Shown here piece after piece: positions 1-9,676 of a stretch of 64,000 nt of DNA. The position numbers were made by a program, and so were the translations under genes. Source of the DNA: Bacteroidales bacterium (GTDB taxonomy: Bacteria; Bacteroidota; Bacteroidia; Bacteroidales; Tenuifilaceae); contig JACJXC010000005.1 of assembly GCA_020636835.1 (NCBI GenBank), forward strand, positions 372,001 through 436,000, written 5' to 3'. A model generated the notes under the pieces. It had not been told where the DNA came from and did no database searches. It saw only the letters and a list, made by a program, of their open reading frames with translations. Numbering within the stretch: the first letter of the stretch is position 1; each line of letters starts with the position of its first letter.

Positions 1-1
1 T

Positions 2-517
2 TACCTTATTATCCCCGACAACGGGATTCTTGGCCAAATTACCAAGGACATTCCGAAACAAGTCTTTTCGTTCCCCTTCGAGGACAGTTCCAGCTTTGCA
101 TCGCTCAGTGCTGCGGCATCGGCGGTGAAGGCGCTAATTAGCGATTCCGAGCTGAACGACATTGCCGTTATCACCGAAAACTACATCCCAAGCACCCAGC
201 TCAGAGCGGCAATTGACGATACCACCATTTCGGGATGTGTTATTTTTATTGATTCGTACCTTAACGCAATAACCAATATATCGCACGATTTGTTTGAACG
301 CGTGGGCAAAGGGCGCAGGTTCACCATCTACGTTCAAAGTTTTAATTACCGGATTGACGAGATTGTTAAAACATACTCCGACGTGGATGAGGGCGAACTC
401 TTAGCCCTGTTCAACTCCATAAATTTGCTGGAGATTGCAATGAATAACGATTTTATTGCTCAGCTGCATGCGCTAAAGGTTGGATCGAGCATAATGGTAA
501 AATTCCACGACGATTAA
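2..517 (+). CDS. SAM hydrolase / DUF62 family protein (5' end outside window)
   Basis: The reading frame is open from the first bases of the window, so the N-terminal part is missing. The visible start reads YLIIPDNGILGQI, the PDNG(I/L)L signature of the S-adenosyl-L-methionine hydroxide adenosyltransferase family (relatives of chlorinase and fluorinase). The C-terminal domain shows the family pattern V.FIDSYLNAITNI, TYSDVDEGE and LLEIAMNNDFIAQL. Members split SAM to adenosine and methionine. An internal ATG-like start near 125 is not needed because homology begins upstream of it. mazG follows 12 bp downstream on the same strand. Confidence 0.85.
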   Translation, partial: YLIIPDNGILGQITKDIPKQVFSFPFEDSSSFASLSAAASAVKALISDSELNDIAVITENYIPSTQLRAAIDDTTISGCVIFIDSYLNAITNISHDLFERVGKGRRFTIYVQSFNYRIDEIVKTYSDVDEGELLALFNSINLLEIAMNNDFIAQLHALKVGSSIMVKFHDD

Positions 518-529
518 CTATACTAGAAA

Positions 530-1327
530 ATGACTAATAATACACGCAGACAAGAAGCCATTGAGGCTTTCGGCAAACTACTGGACGTAATGGACGAATT
601 AAGGGAAAAATGCCCTTGGGATAGAAGCCAAACAATGGAAACCATTCGCCCACTTACCATTGAAGAAACCTACGAACTTTCCGATGAGATTTTGGAAAAA
701 AACATGCCCTCGATTAAGAAGGAACTTGGCGATATTCTGCTCCATATAGTTTTCTACTCCAAAATTGCCAACGAGCAAAAGGCCTTTGATATTGTAGATG
801 TGATAAACAGCCTCTGCAATAAGCTAATTTACCGCCACCCTCACATTTACGGCGATGTTAAGGTAAATAATTCAACCGAGGTGCTCGAAAACTGGGAACT
901 GCTTAAAACCAAGGAGAAGGATGGCAATAAAACCGTTCTATCGGGTGTACCATCATCGCTACCCGCACTAATTAAGGCCAATAGGATACAGGAAAAGGTA
1001 CGCGCCGTGGGATTTGACTGGGAGGAGCCAAATCAGGTTTGGGACAAGGTTTCCGAGGAAATGGAGGAACTTAAAGCCGAAATAAAATCTGGAAATACGG
1101 CTAAAATGGAGCAGGAATTTGGCGACTTCCTATTCTCGATGGTAAACGTGGCCAGGCTTTTCAACATCGACCCCGAAACTGCACTGGAGCGCACCAACCG
1201 TAAATTCACAAAACGGTTCAACTACCTCGAATCGAAAACCATTAAGCAGGGCCAATCGCTCAAGGAAATGACCCTCGACCAAATGAATGTTATTTGGGAA
1301 GAGGCAAAACAATTTGATAAGGAATAG
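530..1327 (+). CDS. mazG: Nucleoside triphosphate pyrophosphohydrolase MazG
   Basis: This 265-residue protein has the two-domain MazG architecture. The first domain carries CPWDRSQTMETIRP, IEETYEL and ELGDILLHIVFYSKIA (EExxE and ExxD metal ligands). The second carries EEMEELKAEI and EFGDFLFSMVN. It hydrolyses NTPs to NMP and pyrophosphate, a housecleaning or ppGpp-modulating role in the cytoplasm. The length is typical. The start at the ATG 12 bp after the SAM hydrolase stop is clear, and the two genes are probably co-transcribed. Confidence 0.95.
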   Translation: MTNNTRRQEAIEAFGKLLDVMDELREKCPWDRSQTMETIRPLTIEETYELSDEILEKNMPSIKKELGDILLHIVFYSKIANEQKAFDIVDVINSLCNKLIYRHPHIYGDVKVNNSTEVLENWELLKTKEKDGNKTVLSGVPSSLPALIKANRIQEKVRAVGFDWEEPNQVWDKVSEEMEELKAEIKSGNTAKMEQEFGDFLFSMVNVARLFNIDPETALERTNRKFTKRFNYLESKTIKQGQSLKEMTLDQMNVIWEEAKQFDKE

Positions 1328-1385
1328 TTGTTTGTTGTTTGTAGATAATCGTTCATATTATTAAAGTTGAGTCTATGGTAATTCC

Positions 1386-1415
1386 TTTAACTTTTAACTT
1401 TTAACTTTTAACTTT
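1386..1415. repeat. Short tandem TTTTAAC repeat
   Basis: The 7-bp unit TTTTAAC is repeated about four times directly before the permease start. A similar TTTAACTTTTAACTTTC stretch lies just before prmA (about 3521-3537). Both are upstream of genes. They may be low-complexity spacer or a local A/T-rich translation enhancer, which is common in Bacteroidota leaders. Confidence 0.4.
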
Positions 1416-1423
1416 CGAACTTC

Positions 1424-2506
1424 TTGTTCTTCTACATCACCAAAAAAGTTTTCTACAGTTTCCTCATCGTGTTTGGGGTGGTGTCGCTTATTTTCCTGCT
1501 GTTTAATATGATACCTGGCGACCCAGCCCGAATGGTTATGGGACAGCGCACCGATTCGGCATCGCTTGCAGCTGCCCGTCACGATTTGGGATTGGATAAA
1601 CCTCTGGGCTACCAGTACCTAAAGTACCTGAACGACTTTTCGCCAATATCAATCCATAATCCAAGCAATCCGGACAGCTATATCTATCTCGATAAAACTT
1701 TGTACACAGGCGCCATCAGCTTGATACCGTTTGGAAAAAGCAGAGTTCTTGTGCTGAAATTCCCGTACCTACGTCGCTCGTATCAAAGTAAAAAAACAGT
1801 CACATCAATCGTGGCCGAAACGCTTCCAAATACATTTATTCTAGCGCTAACATCGATGATATTTGCAACCATTCTGGGAATTTTTCTAGGAATAATTGCC
1901 GCTATAAAAAAGGACTCAATATTCGATAAAAGTGCGTTGATATTTTCGGCTTTTGGAATGTCGCTTCCCTCGTTTTTTGCGGCAATACTTGTGGGCTGGA
2001 TTTTTGCCTTTCTGCTGGGCAAATACACTGGGCTGAACCTTACCGGCAACCTTTGGGTGGTCGACGATTTTGGAGAAGGAATCCACCTTCAACTCAAAAA
2101 CCTGATTCTCCCAACGCTAACATTAGGATTACGTCCGCTTTCAATTATTACCCAGCTAACCCGCAGCTCAATGCTTGAAACGCTGAGTCAAGATTACATT
2201 AGAACCGCTAAAGCCAAAGGGTTAAAATTCAGCACAATAATCCGCAAGCACGCCCTTAAAAATTCACTCAACCCAGTTGTAACAGCGGTTTCGGGTTGGT
2301 TTGCCTCATTAATGACCGGGGTAATATTCGTTGAGTATATTTTCGGGTGGAAAGGACTTGGCTATGTAATGGTAAACGCCCTCAATAGTTACGATGTTCC
2401 ACTTGTTATTGGATGCGTGGTTTCCTTATCGTTAATCTTTGTGGTCATCAATTTGCTTGTGGATATCCTCTACTCGGTACTCGACCCTAGAGTTAAGTTT
2501 AGTTGA
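1424..2506 (+). CDS. ABC transporter permease, DppB/OppB type
   Basis: A 360-residue membrane protein of the oligopeptide/dipeptide permease family. It has a first membrane helix (about residues 10-28), then FNMIPGDPARMVMGQ, and further helices around 125-165, 175-200, 275-300 and 320-350. The EAA loop is visible in IRTAKAKGLKFSTIIRKHA, the site that contacts the ATPase. No partner permease, ATPase or binding protein is adjacent, so it is an orphan here. The start is a TTG; no ATG lies at the family's expected N-terminus. Short T-rich direct repeats sit directly upstream (1386-1415). Confidence 0.85.
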   Translation: MFFYITKKVFYSFLIVFGVVSLIFLLFNMIPGDPARMVMGQRTDSASLAAARHDLGLDKPLGYQYLKYLNDFSPISIHNPSNPDSYIYLDKTLYTGAISLIPFGKSRVLVLKFPYLRRSYQSKKTVTSIVAETLPNTFILALTSMIFATILGIFLGIIAAIKKDSIFDKSALIFSAFGMSLPSFFAAILVGWIFAFLLGKYTGLNLTGNLWVVDDFGEGIHLQLKNLILPTLTLGLRPLSIITQLTRSSMLETLSQDYIRTAKAKGLKFSTIIRKHALKNSLNPVVTAVSGWFASLMTGVIFVEYIFGWKGLGYVMVNALNSYDVPLVIGCVVSLSLIFVVINLLVDILYSVLDPRVKFS

Positions 2507-2594
2507 TTGTAAAACTAATTTCTAACTTACAATTAACAATCAACACATTAGCATTGTAAATTGTATTTCTTCCTTTTCGCTTTCCACTTTTCAC

Positions 2595-2623
2595 GTTTCA
2601 CTCCTTATTTTTTCGTAATTTTG
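2595..2623 (+). promoter_or_regulatory. Putative promoter of tpiA
   Basis: TAATTTTG at 2616-2623 matches the Bacteroidota -7 consensus TAnnTTTG exactly. The -33 region has only TTTC (2595-2598), 17 bp upstream, so support is partial. It lies about 40 bp before the tpiA ATG. Confidence 0.35.
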
Positions 2624-2663
2624 GTACAATTCATTTCTTAATCCACATACAACTTAAAATATT

Positions 2664-3419
2664 ATGAGAAAGAAGATTGTTGCAGGCAACTGGAAGATGA
2701 ACACAATGCTTCCCGAAGGATTTAACTTGGCAAAAGAGGTTATCTCGAAATCGGCAGGCGCACCTACCGATGTTGAACTTATAGTAATTCCGCCATTTAC
2801 ACATTTGAGCGAGGTAGTAAAAATTACAAAAGGCAGCCGTGTAAAGGTTGGCGCACAGAACTGCGCCATGTGGGATAAAGGCGCATACACCGGCGAGGTT
2901 TCGGCTCCTATGCTCAACTCCGTGGGTATTGAATATGTAACACTTGGCCACTCCGAGCGTCGCGAGTACTTTGGTGAGGATAACCAAATGCTTTTCAAAA
3001 AAATAAATCTTGCTTTAGCAAACTCCTTAACCCCAATATTCTGCTGTGGCGAGAAATTGGATGAGCGCGAAAGCAACAATCACTTTAAGGTAGTTGAGCA
3101 ACAGGTTAGCGAATCGCTATTTGGCTTAACCGCCGAGCAGATGCTAAAAGTAATTATTGCCTACGAACCAGTTTGGGCAATTGGCACTGGCAAAACAGCC
3201 ACAGCCGAGCAAGCGCAGGAGATGCACGCATTTATCCGCCAATTGCTAACCAAGAAATTTGGAGCAAACATTGCCAACGAAATAAGTATTCTTTACGGCG
3301 GAAGCTGTAAACCCTCCAACGCTGCTGAGATTTTTGCAAAGGCCGATGTTGATGGTGGTTTAATTGGTGGCGCATCGCTTGTAGCCGACGATTTTATTGG
3401 AATAGCAAAGGCGTTTTAG
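2664..3419 (+). CDS. tpiA: Triosephosphate isomerase
   Basis: This 251-residue enzyme interconverts glyceraldehyde 3-phosphate and dihydroxyacetone phosphate in glycolysis. All family marks are visible: GNWKMN near residue 8 (Asn and Lys of the active site), LGHSERR (catalytic His), AYEPVWAIGTGKTA (catalytic Glu and flexible loop 6), YGGSCKP and GGASL (phosphate binding). Length is standard. The ATG at 2664 precedes MRKKIVAGNWKMN, the usual N-terminus. Confidence 0.98.
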   Translation: MRKKIVAGNWKMNTMLPEGFNLAKEVISKSAGAPTDVELIVIPPFTHLSEVVKITKGSRVKVGAQNCAMWDKGAYTGEVSAPMLNSVGIEYVTLGHSERREYFGEDNQMLFKKINLALANSLTPIFCCGEKLDERESNNHFKVVEQQVSESLFGLTAEQMLKVIIAYEPVWAIGTGKTATAEQAQEMHAFIRQLLTKKFGANIANEISILYGGSCKPSNAAEIFAKADVDGGLIGGASLVADDFIGIAKAF

Positions 3420-3434
3420 TTGACTGTTAATCAT

Positions 3435-3503
3435 TTGTCATCCTGAGCAAAGCGAAGGATCTAGTTCAACAAAAGAGATGCTTCACTCCGATCAGCATGA
3501 CAA
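3435..3503. repeat. Intergenic palindrome-ended repeat, copy 1
   Basis: A 69-bp element starts TTGTCATCCTGAGC and ends ATCAGCATGACAA, so the termini are 12-13 bp imperfect inverted repeats. A related copy lies at 43376-43437. The element sits between tpiA and prmA and encodes nothing. It resembles widespread short intergenic elements beginning GTCATCCTGAGC. Confidence 0.7.
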
Positions 3504-3540
3504 GATAACTACTAACGGATTTAACTTTTAACTTTCAAAA

Positions 3541-4374
3541 ATGAGTTACACAGAACTAGTAATCAGCGTAACGCCTCCAAGCGAGGAAACCAATAGTATT
3601 CTCATTGCCCAGCTATCCGAGTTGGGCTTTGAGAGTTTTATGGAGGACGATAAGGGCTTTCGTGCATACATTAAATCCCAAAAGGATTTTTCGGCAGAAC
3701 AGGCAATCGATAGCCTATTCCTACCCGAAGGAGTTTCTATAAATTTTGAGGTAAACAGCATTGCCGATAAGAACTGGAACGAGGTTTGGGAATCGAACTT
3801 TGAGCCAATCCTTGTCGACGATAAATGCCTGGTAAGGGCATCGTTCCACACCAATTGCCCCAGCGCGGAGTACGAAATAGTTATCGACCCCAAGATGGCG
3901 TTTGGCACCGGACATCATCAAACCACGCACCTGATGATTAATGCCCTGCTCAATACCGATGTCGCAGGATTAACAGTTTTAGACATGGGATGCGGAACAG
4001 GCGTATTAGCAATCTTAGCAGAAATGAGAGGTGCGGCAAAAGTGGTGGCCATCGATAACGACGAGTGGGCTTACCGTAACGCATTGGAGAATGTTGCAGA
4101 AAACAGATGCACCAAAATCGATGTCCTACTTGGCGATGCCGCATTACTTGCGGATAAAAAATTCGACTTGATTATTGCCAACATCAACCTGAATATTCTG
4201 CTAAACGATCTATCGGTCTATAAATCGAGTTTAAACCCAAACGGTAAACTATTTATGAGCGGCATACTACGTTCCGATGTGAACACGCTAATTCAGGCAT
4301 CGCAGAAAATCGGATTAAAGCATCTGGAAACCAATTTCCGCAACGATTGGGCCATGGTATCATTCTCTAACTAA
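3541..4374 (+). CDS. prmA: Ribosomal protein L11 methyltransferase
   Basis: A 277-residue SAM-dependent methyltransferase. The N-terminal substrate domain (1-100) precedes DPKMAFGTGHHQTT, the PrmA signature around residue 120. SAM motif I is LDMGCGTGVLAILA, and the NIN catalytic region is IIANINLNILL. It methylates lysines and the N-terminus of ribosomal protein L11. The ATG at 3541 gives the usual short MSYTELV start. Confidence 0.93.
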   Translation: MSYTELVISVTPPSEETNSILIAQLSELGFESFMEDDKGFRAYIKSQKDFSAEQAIDSLFLPEGVSINFEVNSIADKNWNEVWESNFEPILVDDKCLVRASFHTNCPSAEYEIVIDPKMAFGTGHHQTTHLMINALLNTDVAGLTVLDMGCGTGVLAILAEMRGAAKVVAIDNDEWAYRNALENVAENRCTKIDVLLGDAALLADKKFDLIIANINLNILLNDLSVYKSSLNPNGKLFMSGILRSDVNTLIQASQKIGLKHLETNFRNDWAMVSFSN

Positions 4375-4383
4375 ACAAACGCT

Positions 4384-7300
4384 ATGAATACCCCCTTTAC
4401 TAACCGGAAAATCTGGATTGTAACGCTATCGGTAGCCACACTGATAATGGCGTTTACACTCTCGCCCAAGGCATTTCATCAAGATGAAAATAAATTCTCG
4501 GGCGACATACTTAAGTACCCCGCAGAGCTCTCCGATTTTGTAAAGAAGGACTTACCCAAGGAAGATGAAGAATTTCTAAAACGGTTCACCGCATTCTGGC
4601 TAACCGACACCATCCCTGAACCGCAAAAAAAGAATATCATCGCGATTTCGAACCAAATGCTACCAATACTGCCCGAAAACAAAGAGTTGGTACTGGTTTA
4701 TGTAAAGTTAATCGATCATTTTTTCAAAAACTCCTACGCCCAAAAAAACTACGAGGCATGGGATAAATCGTACGCCCAAATCTTAAAACACGAGGAAACA
4801 TCGCTCACCGAGGTTGGCAACTATCTCCGATTTACCGAGGGAGTCCTCCACAACACAACAATTAAACAAACCAACACATTTGCCTGGAAATCGGGATCCC
4901 ACCCCTCCTACCAATTCGAATTTGACGACAAGCTTTACATCCGCCTGAATAAAATAGACTTGATTTGTATCTACGGCAAGGATAGCATATTCATCAAACA
5001 AACAAGCGGGCTATACACCCCATCAACAGGGCAATGGCAAGGCCGTAATGGGATAATAACATGGGCACGCTCCGGCTACCCCGACGATGAGATATACGTG
5101 GAGCTAGGTAAATACAAACTGGATCTTAATAAAAACTCCTACACCATCGATTCGGTTTACTTCACCAATAAGGACTACTTCACAAAACCCAGCCTGGGCA
5201 GGGTTACCGACAGGCTAATAAAGGATTACCAGGCCAATACCATTCAATACCCCGAGTTTGAATCGTACGATAAATGGTTTCAAATAAAGAATCTTTTCAA
5301 AAATGTAGACTACGAAGGTGGATATATTATGCAAGGATCGAAGCTAATTGGGAAAGGTTCGAGCGAAAAACTCGCCACCGTAACTATTAACCGAAATGGG
5401 AAAGAATTCCTCAGGGTTGAAGGGAATATCCTCATTTTTCAACGTTCAATCCTTAACACCGAGAAGGCTAGCGTGCTCTTCAAATTCCAGAACGATTCCA
5501 TATACCACTCGGGCCTGTACTTCAACTACAACAACAAGAACCGAACCGTTACCATTGCACCAACCGACAAAATTACCACCCAAAGCCCATTTATCAGCTC
5601 CTACCATAAGCTCAGCATTTGGGCCAACCAGCTAACCTGGAAAGTTGACGAGGACTTAATTACCTTTGGGGCGGCCACCGGGACAGCGCTGGGAAAGGCC
5701 TCGTTTGAATCCGATAACTTTTTCAACGAAACCTTTTTCGACGACATGATGGGGCCCAGCGACCAACATCCGCTATTCGCCATCTGGAACTACTCCATTA
5801 AAGTGAAAAGCAAAACGTTTCTGGCCACCGATCTTGCGGTTCGGCTCCGCAAACCCGTCGAAGAGGTTAAAATTGAAATGATGCGCATTGCCAAACAGGG
5901 CTACATACTTTACGACTATTCCTCCGATATGGTACAAATTACCCAAAAGTTGAGGTCCACCATTATGGCTCGCTACCGCAAAATTGACTATGATGTAATT
6001 CGGTTTTCATCAACCTGCCCGGGGAATACCCCCAACGCCGAGCTCAACCTTAACAACATGGGGATGCACATTCGGGGCGTGGAGAATATTTCGGTGAGTG
6101 ACTCGCAAAATGTGCATATCAGCCCTAGGAACCAAGAGATAATGATGCAGAAAAACAGGGATTTCTCATTTGCCGGTGAGGTTCAAGCCGGGTTATTCCG
6201 ATTCTCGGGCGAAAGGTTCAACTTCAACTACGATCAGTTCAAAATTGACATTGAGGAGGCCGACCTGCTCGACCTCGATTACCAGACCGATATGCGCGAT
6301 AACTATGGCCAACGAATACTCCAAGGCGTAGCCAACACTCTGGAAGAGATTACAGGCGACATTCTGATTGATAAACCCAACAACAAATCCGGCCTGATTA
6401 GCAATCCCAACTACCCTATATTCCACAGTAAACAAAACTCGTTCGTTTACTACGACGATCGCAGCATCCATAACGGGGTTTACAAACGCGACTCGTTCTA
6501 TTTCCAAATACTGCCATTCACTTACGAAAACCTGGATAACTTCGAAAGCGAAGACCTCATCTTTAAAGGAATACTATTCTCGGGCAATATACTGGCTCCC
6601 ATCGAGGAAACCTTAGTGCTCCGCCCCGACAACTCGCTGGGATTCATAAAACAAGCGCCCCCCGAAGGCCTAGCCCTTTACGAAGGCAAAGGCCGCCTTC
6701 ACAACAAGGTTGATCTTAGCAACCAAGGGCTTATTGTGAATGGCGACATCAGCTACATTTCCTCCACAACCTCATCGGAGCAAATGTTCCTATTCCCCGA
6801 TTCGATGGTTACCAACTCCACCAACTTTAGAATCGACAAACGCACAAGCGGTATTGAATTTCCGAAACTTATCGGGGAAAAACATCATATAAAATGGCTC
6901 CCCAGGCAGGATAAATTCCATATAGCCCAAGGCGAAAAGCCATTCGTAATGTACGACTCGCTGGCCACGCTTGCCGGGAATCTGCTGCTCGAACCCCTAG
7001 GGTTAACTGGGAATGGGGATATCAATATGAAAAATGCAGCCATGAACGCCCAGCTATACGAGTTTAATGCCGACGATTTTAAATCGCCCAAGGCAAACCT
7101 AAGCCTTCTGAAGCCTGGCACCGAGGATCTGGCCCTCTCAACCGTAAATGTGAAATCAAAAATCGACTTCAAGAATCGCCTCGGCGAATTTAGCAAGACC
7201 GAGAAAAGTATACACACCAAGCTGAATCCGCTTAAATACGAGGCGCACCTCGATAGGTTCAGCTGGCACATGGACTCGCACAACGCGCTGTTCCAAACCA

Positions 7301-8979
7301 CCATGCAGCAAGAAGCGGTTATCGACGGCGAGTTCACCGTATCGCGCATGGCCGACCGCGACTCGCTCCCCAAGGGATCGCTATTCTACTCGGTTAAAGC
7401 CGACGAGGACTCGCTCTACTTTGTATCCCCAAAATCGACCTACAACCTTCAAACCGCGAACCTAACGGCCGATAGCGTTAAATACATCCTTGTTGCCGAT
7501 GCGGCCATTTACCCCCAAAACAAAAAAGTAAAAGTTGAACCCACCAACCGCATGAACAAACTGGTAGCGGCTACCATACGCGCCAATATTACATCGAACC
7601 ACCACAAAATATACAACTCCGAGCTGGTTGTTTCGAGCCGCCGCAAATACAAGGGTAGCGGATTCTACGACTATATCGACGAAAAGGACTCCGCACAAAC
7701 CATCGCCCTTAAGAATGTGGAAGCCGATATCGACATGAACACTGTGGCTCAGGGAACACTAACCGAACCCGATAACTTTAAACTAAGCCCCCATTTTGCC
7801 TTTATTGGCGATGTAAATCTTTATGCCCCCGAAAAGTTGCTCAACTTTAGCGGCGGTGCGCGGCCAATATACAGTTGCGCCAACTCGGTGGCCCAATGGC
7901 TAAAGTTTGAAGCACGAATTGATCCCAAAGAGGTTCTGATCCCAGTTAACGAGAAACCCCAAAACCTAAACTTACAGTACTTAATAAACGGATCGGCAAT
8001 AGCTGAAGACTCCTTGAGGCTTTACGGAGGACTTGCGCGGATACGCAAGGACTATGCCGACAAACCCATGGTACTGGCTCAAGGCTTCATGAACTTCAAT
8101 AACAAGAACCGCCGTTTCACCATTGCGCAACCCTACAAACTGGAAAACCCCGACACTTCGGGGAATAGCGTTAGTCTACAGAAAGACTACTGCATGGCCT
8201 TTGGCGATGGAAATGTTCAGCTACCCGTTAACCTGGGGCAAATTAAACTGAACAACGTGGGTAGCGTAATACACAAGCTCGAGGAAAATAGCCTTAGCCT
8301 CGATTTAGTGATGAAAATAGACTTCCACTTCAACCCAAAAGCTCTGGAAGCCATGGCTGCCGAACTCAATGGAGCCATTACACTCGACAAGGTGGATATT
8401 AACCGGAAAATATACCGCAAAGCCCTTTACACGTGGATTGACACATCGGAAATAGCCGCCGCACTGAACCAATTAACCCTATTCGGAGCCTTTAACCAAA
8501 TACCCAAGGGCTACCAGGCTACAATGATTCTTAACGAGGTGAACCTGAGGTGGGATCCTGTTCGACGGTCGTTTGTATCGAAGGGGAAGATTGGGATTGG
8601 CACCCTGGGTAACATTCAGGTTAACAAATTTGTGAACGGGTACATCGAATTCTTCAAAAAACGGAGTGGCGATTTAATGACACTATACCTGCACCTTGGC
8701 GACGATAAATACTACGTGTTTACCTATACAAAGAGTGTAATGCAGGTATCATCGAGCAACCCGGAATTCATACTACCCATTACTCAGCAAAAATCGAGTG
8801 AGCAGAGGATAAAGGTTAAACCCGGACAGCCGGGCTACCGATTTCTGCTGGGAACCAAGAAGGATTTAGATGAAGCCCGCAAACGTTACATGCAGCTTAT
8901 GTACGGAATAGATAAAGGCGACGAAAAAACAGAAGAGCCCGAAGAAAACTCCAAAGAGAAAGATACCGGAAAGAACTAA
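4384..8979 (+). CDS. Very large conserved envelope protein of unknown function (1531 aa)
   Basis: I do not recognise a named family. The N-terminus has a membrane segment or uncleaved signal (about residues 9-28, WIVTLSVATLIMAFTL), so the bulk is probably periplasmic or cell-surface. The rest is long, polar and apparently beta-rich with many aromatic and Asn/Asp residues. No tandem repeats or catalytic motif stand out. The C-terminus has a conserved-looking stretch (KPGQPGYRFLLG, then KRYMQLMYG) before a charged tail. It starts 9 bp after prmA and ends in a hairpin overlapping the next gene's 3' end. A scaffold or envelope-biogenesis role is possible but only inferred. Confidence 0.8.
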   Translation: MNTPFTNRKIWIVTLSVATLIMAFTLSPKAFHQDENKFSGDILKYPAELSDFVKKDLPKEDEEFLKRFTAFWLTDTIPEPQKKNIIAISNQMLPILPENKELVLVYVKLIDHFFKNSYAQKNYEAWDKSYAQILKHEETSLTEVGNYLRFTEGVLHNTTIKQTNTFAWKSGSHPSYQFEFDDKLYIRLNKIDLICIYGKDSIFIKQTSGLYTPSTGQWQGRNGIITWARSGYPDDEIYVELGKYKLDLNKNSYTIDSVYFTNKDYFTKPSLGRVTDRLIKDYQANTIQYPEFESYDKWFQIKNLFKNVDYEGGYIMQGSKLIGKGSSEKLATVTINRNGKEFLRVEGNILIFQRSILNTEKASVLFKFQNDSIYHSGLYFNYNNKNRTVTIAPTDKITTQSPFISSYHKLSIWANQLTWKVDEDLITFGAATGTALGKASFESDNFFNETFFDDMMGPSDQHPLFAIWNYSIKVKSKTFLATDLAVRLRKPVEEVKIEMMRIAKQGYILYDYSSDMVQITQKLRSTIMARYRKIDYDVIRFSSTCPGNTPNAELNLNNMGMHIRGVENISVSDSQNVHISPRNQEIMMQKNRDFSFAGEVQAGLFRFSGERFNFNYDQFKIDIEEADLLDLDYQTDMRDNYGQRILQGVANTLEEITGDILIDKPNNKSGLISNPNYPIFHSKQNSFVYYDDRSIHNGVYKRDSFYFQILPFTYENLDNFESEDLIFKGILFSGNILAPIEETLVLRPDNSLGFIKQAPPEGLALYEGKGRLHNKVDLSNQGLIVNGDISYISSTTSSEQMFLFPDSMVTNSTNFRIDKRTSGIEFPKLIGEKHHIKWLPRQDKFHIAQGEKPFVMYDSLATLAGNLLLEPLGLTGNGDINMKNAAMNAQLYEFNADDFKSPKANLSLLKPGTEDLALSTVNVKSKIDFKNRLGEFSKTEKSIHTKLNPLKYEAHLDRFSWHMDSHNALFQTTMQQEAVIDGEFTVSRMADRDSLPKGSLFYSVKADEDSLYFVSPKSTYNLQTANLTADSVKYILVADAAIYPQNKKVKVEPTNRMNKLVAATIRANITSNHHKIYNSELVVSSRRKYKGSGFYDYIDEKDSAQTIALKNVEADIDMNTVAQGTLTEPDNFKLSPHFAFIGDVNLYAPEKLLNFSGGARPIYSCANSVAQWLKFEARIDPKEVLIPVNEKPQNLNLQYLINGSAIAEDSLRLYGGLARIRKDYADKPMVLAQGFMNFNNKNRRFTIAQPYKLENPDTSGNSVSLQKDYCMAFGDGNVQLPVNLGQIKLNNVGSVIHKLEENSLSLDLVMKIDFHFNPKALEAMAAELNGAITLDKVDINRKIYRKALYTWIDTSEIAAALNQLTLFGAFNQIPKGYQATMILNEVNLRWDPVRRSFVSKGKIGIGTLGNIQVNKFVNGYIEFFKKRSGDLMTLYLHLGDDKYYVFTYTKSVMQVSSSNPEFILPITQQKSSEQRIKVKPGQPGYRFLLGTKKDLDEARKRYMQLMYGIDKGDEKTEEPEENSKEKDTGKN

Positions 8980-9017
8980 GCCTGTGGAAAGGGGTCAATG
9001 CCCCTTCCGGGCTTTTT
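8978..9017 (+). terminator. Rho-independent terminator between convergent genes
   Basis: A GC-rich hairpin with AAGCC/GGCTT outer and GGAA(A)GGGG/CCCCTTCC inner pairing is followed by a run of T at 9012-9016. It lies over the stop codons of the convergent large protein gene and the phosphoesterase gene, so it overlaps coding sequence on the minus strand. Confidence 0.7.
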
Positions 9018-9495
9018 CCCACACCTCCATATCCCGAATATTTCCACCTTCAATAACAAAGCGTACCGCCGTTTTAACGGTATGAAATCCACTATTCCCT
9101 GCGGCACCCGGATTCACGTACAAAAAATTGCGTTTCTTATCGAACTTAACACGCAGGATGTGGCTGTGCCCACAAATAAACAAATCGACAGGAAGACGCT
9201 CAATCAAGGGTTTGGCCTGAATATCGTACTTTCCAGGAACGCCCCCAATGTGGGTTATCAACACGTTAACCCCTTCAACGTTGAAGTGCAAGTGGTGCGG
9301 ATAGCACAACCTCACCCTTGAATCGTCGATATTGCCATGCACCGCCCTAAGCGGCTTAAATTGGGCAATGGCATCGGCCAGTTCCAAATTTCCAATATCC
9401 CCGGCATGCCAAATCTCATCGCAATCGGCAAAAAAAGAATTCAACCCCTCGTCCCAAAAACCATGTGTATCCGATAATAATCCAACTCTTAACAT
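8995..9495 (-). CDS. YfcE/MJ0936-type metallophosphoesterase
   Basis: A 166-residue phosphodiesterase of the calcineurin-like superfamily. Metal-binding motifs appear in family order: SDTHG (residues 7-11), HAGDIGN, VHGNIDD, ITHIGG, CGHSH. Members cleave phosphodiesters such as bis-pNPP or cyclic nucleotides in the cytoplasm. A longer open frame extends upstream, but the extension is not family-like. I chose the ATG at 9495, which gives MLRVGLLSDTHG. It converges with the 1531-residue gene and shares its terminator. Confidence 0.92.
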   Translation of the reverse strand: MLRVGLLSDTHGFWDEGLNSFFADCDEIWHAGDIGNLELADAIAQFKPLRAVHGNIDDSRVRLCYPHHLHFNVEGVNVLITHIGGVPGKYDIQAKPLIERLPVDLFICGHSHILRVKFDKKRNFLYVNPGAAGNSGFHTVKTAVRFVIEGGNIRDMEVWEKARKGH

Positions 9496-9676
9496 AAAAA
9501 CAACCTTTAAAAACCTGCAATAGCAAGCAACGGGTAAATAATCCTCATCAAAAGTACTCGAAAAACACTCCCAACCGCCAAGCCATGAATAAAAAAAGAT
9601 TTCGCACAAAACGGCTACCAAATACCAATCATCTAATTCGTATTAACTATTTTTGAACAATCTAAAGATTTGTAAA

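Noticed and set aside
1424..2506. A complete oligopeptide transporter operon
   Set aside because: Only one permease gene is present. No second permease, ATPase or binding protein lies next to it.
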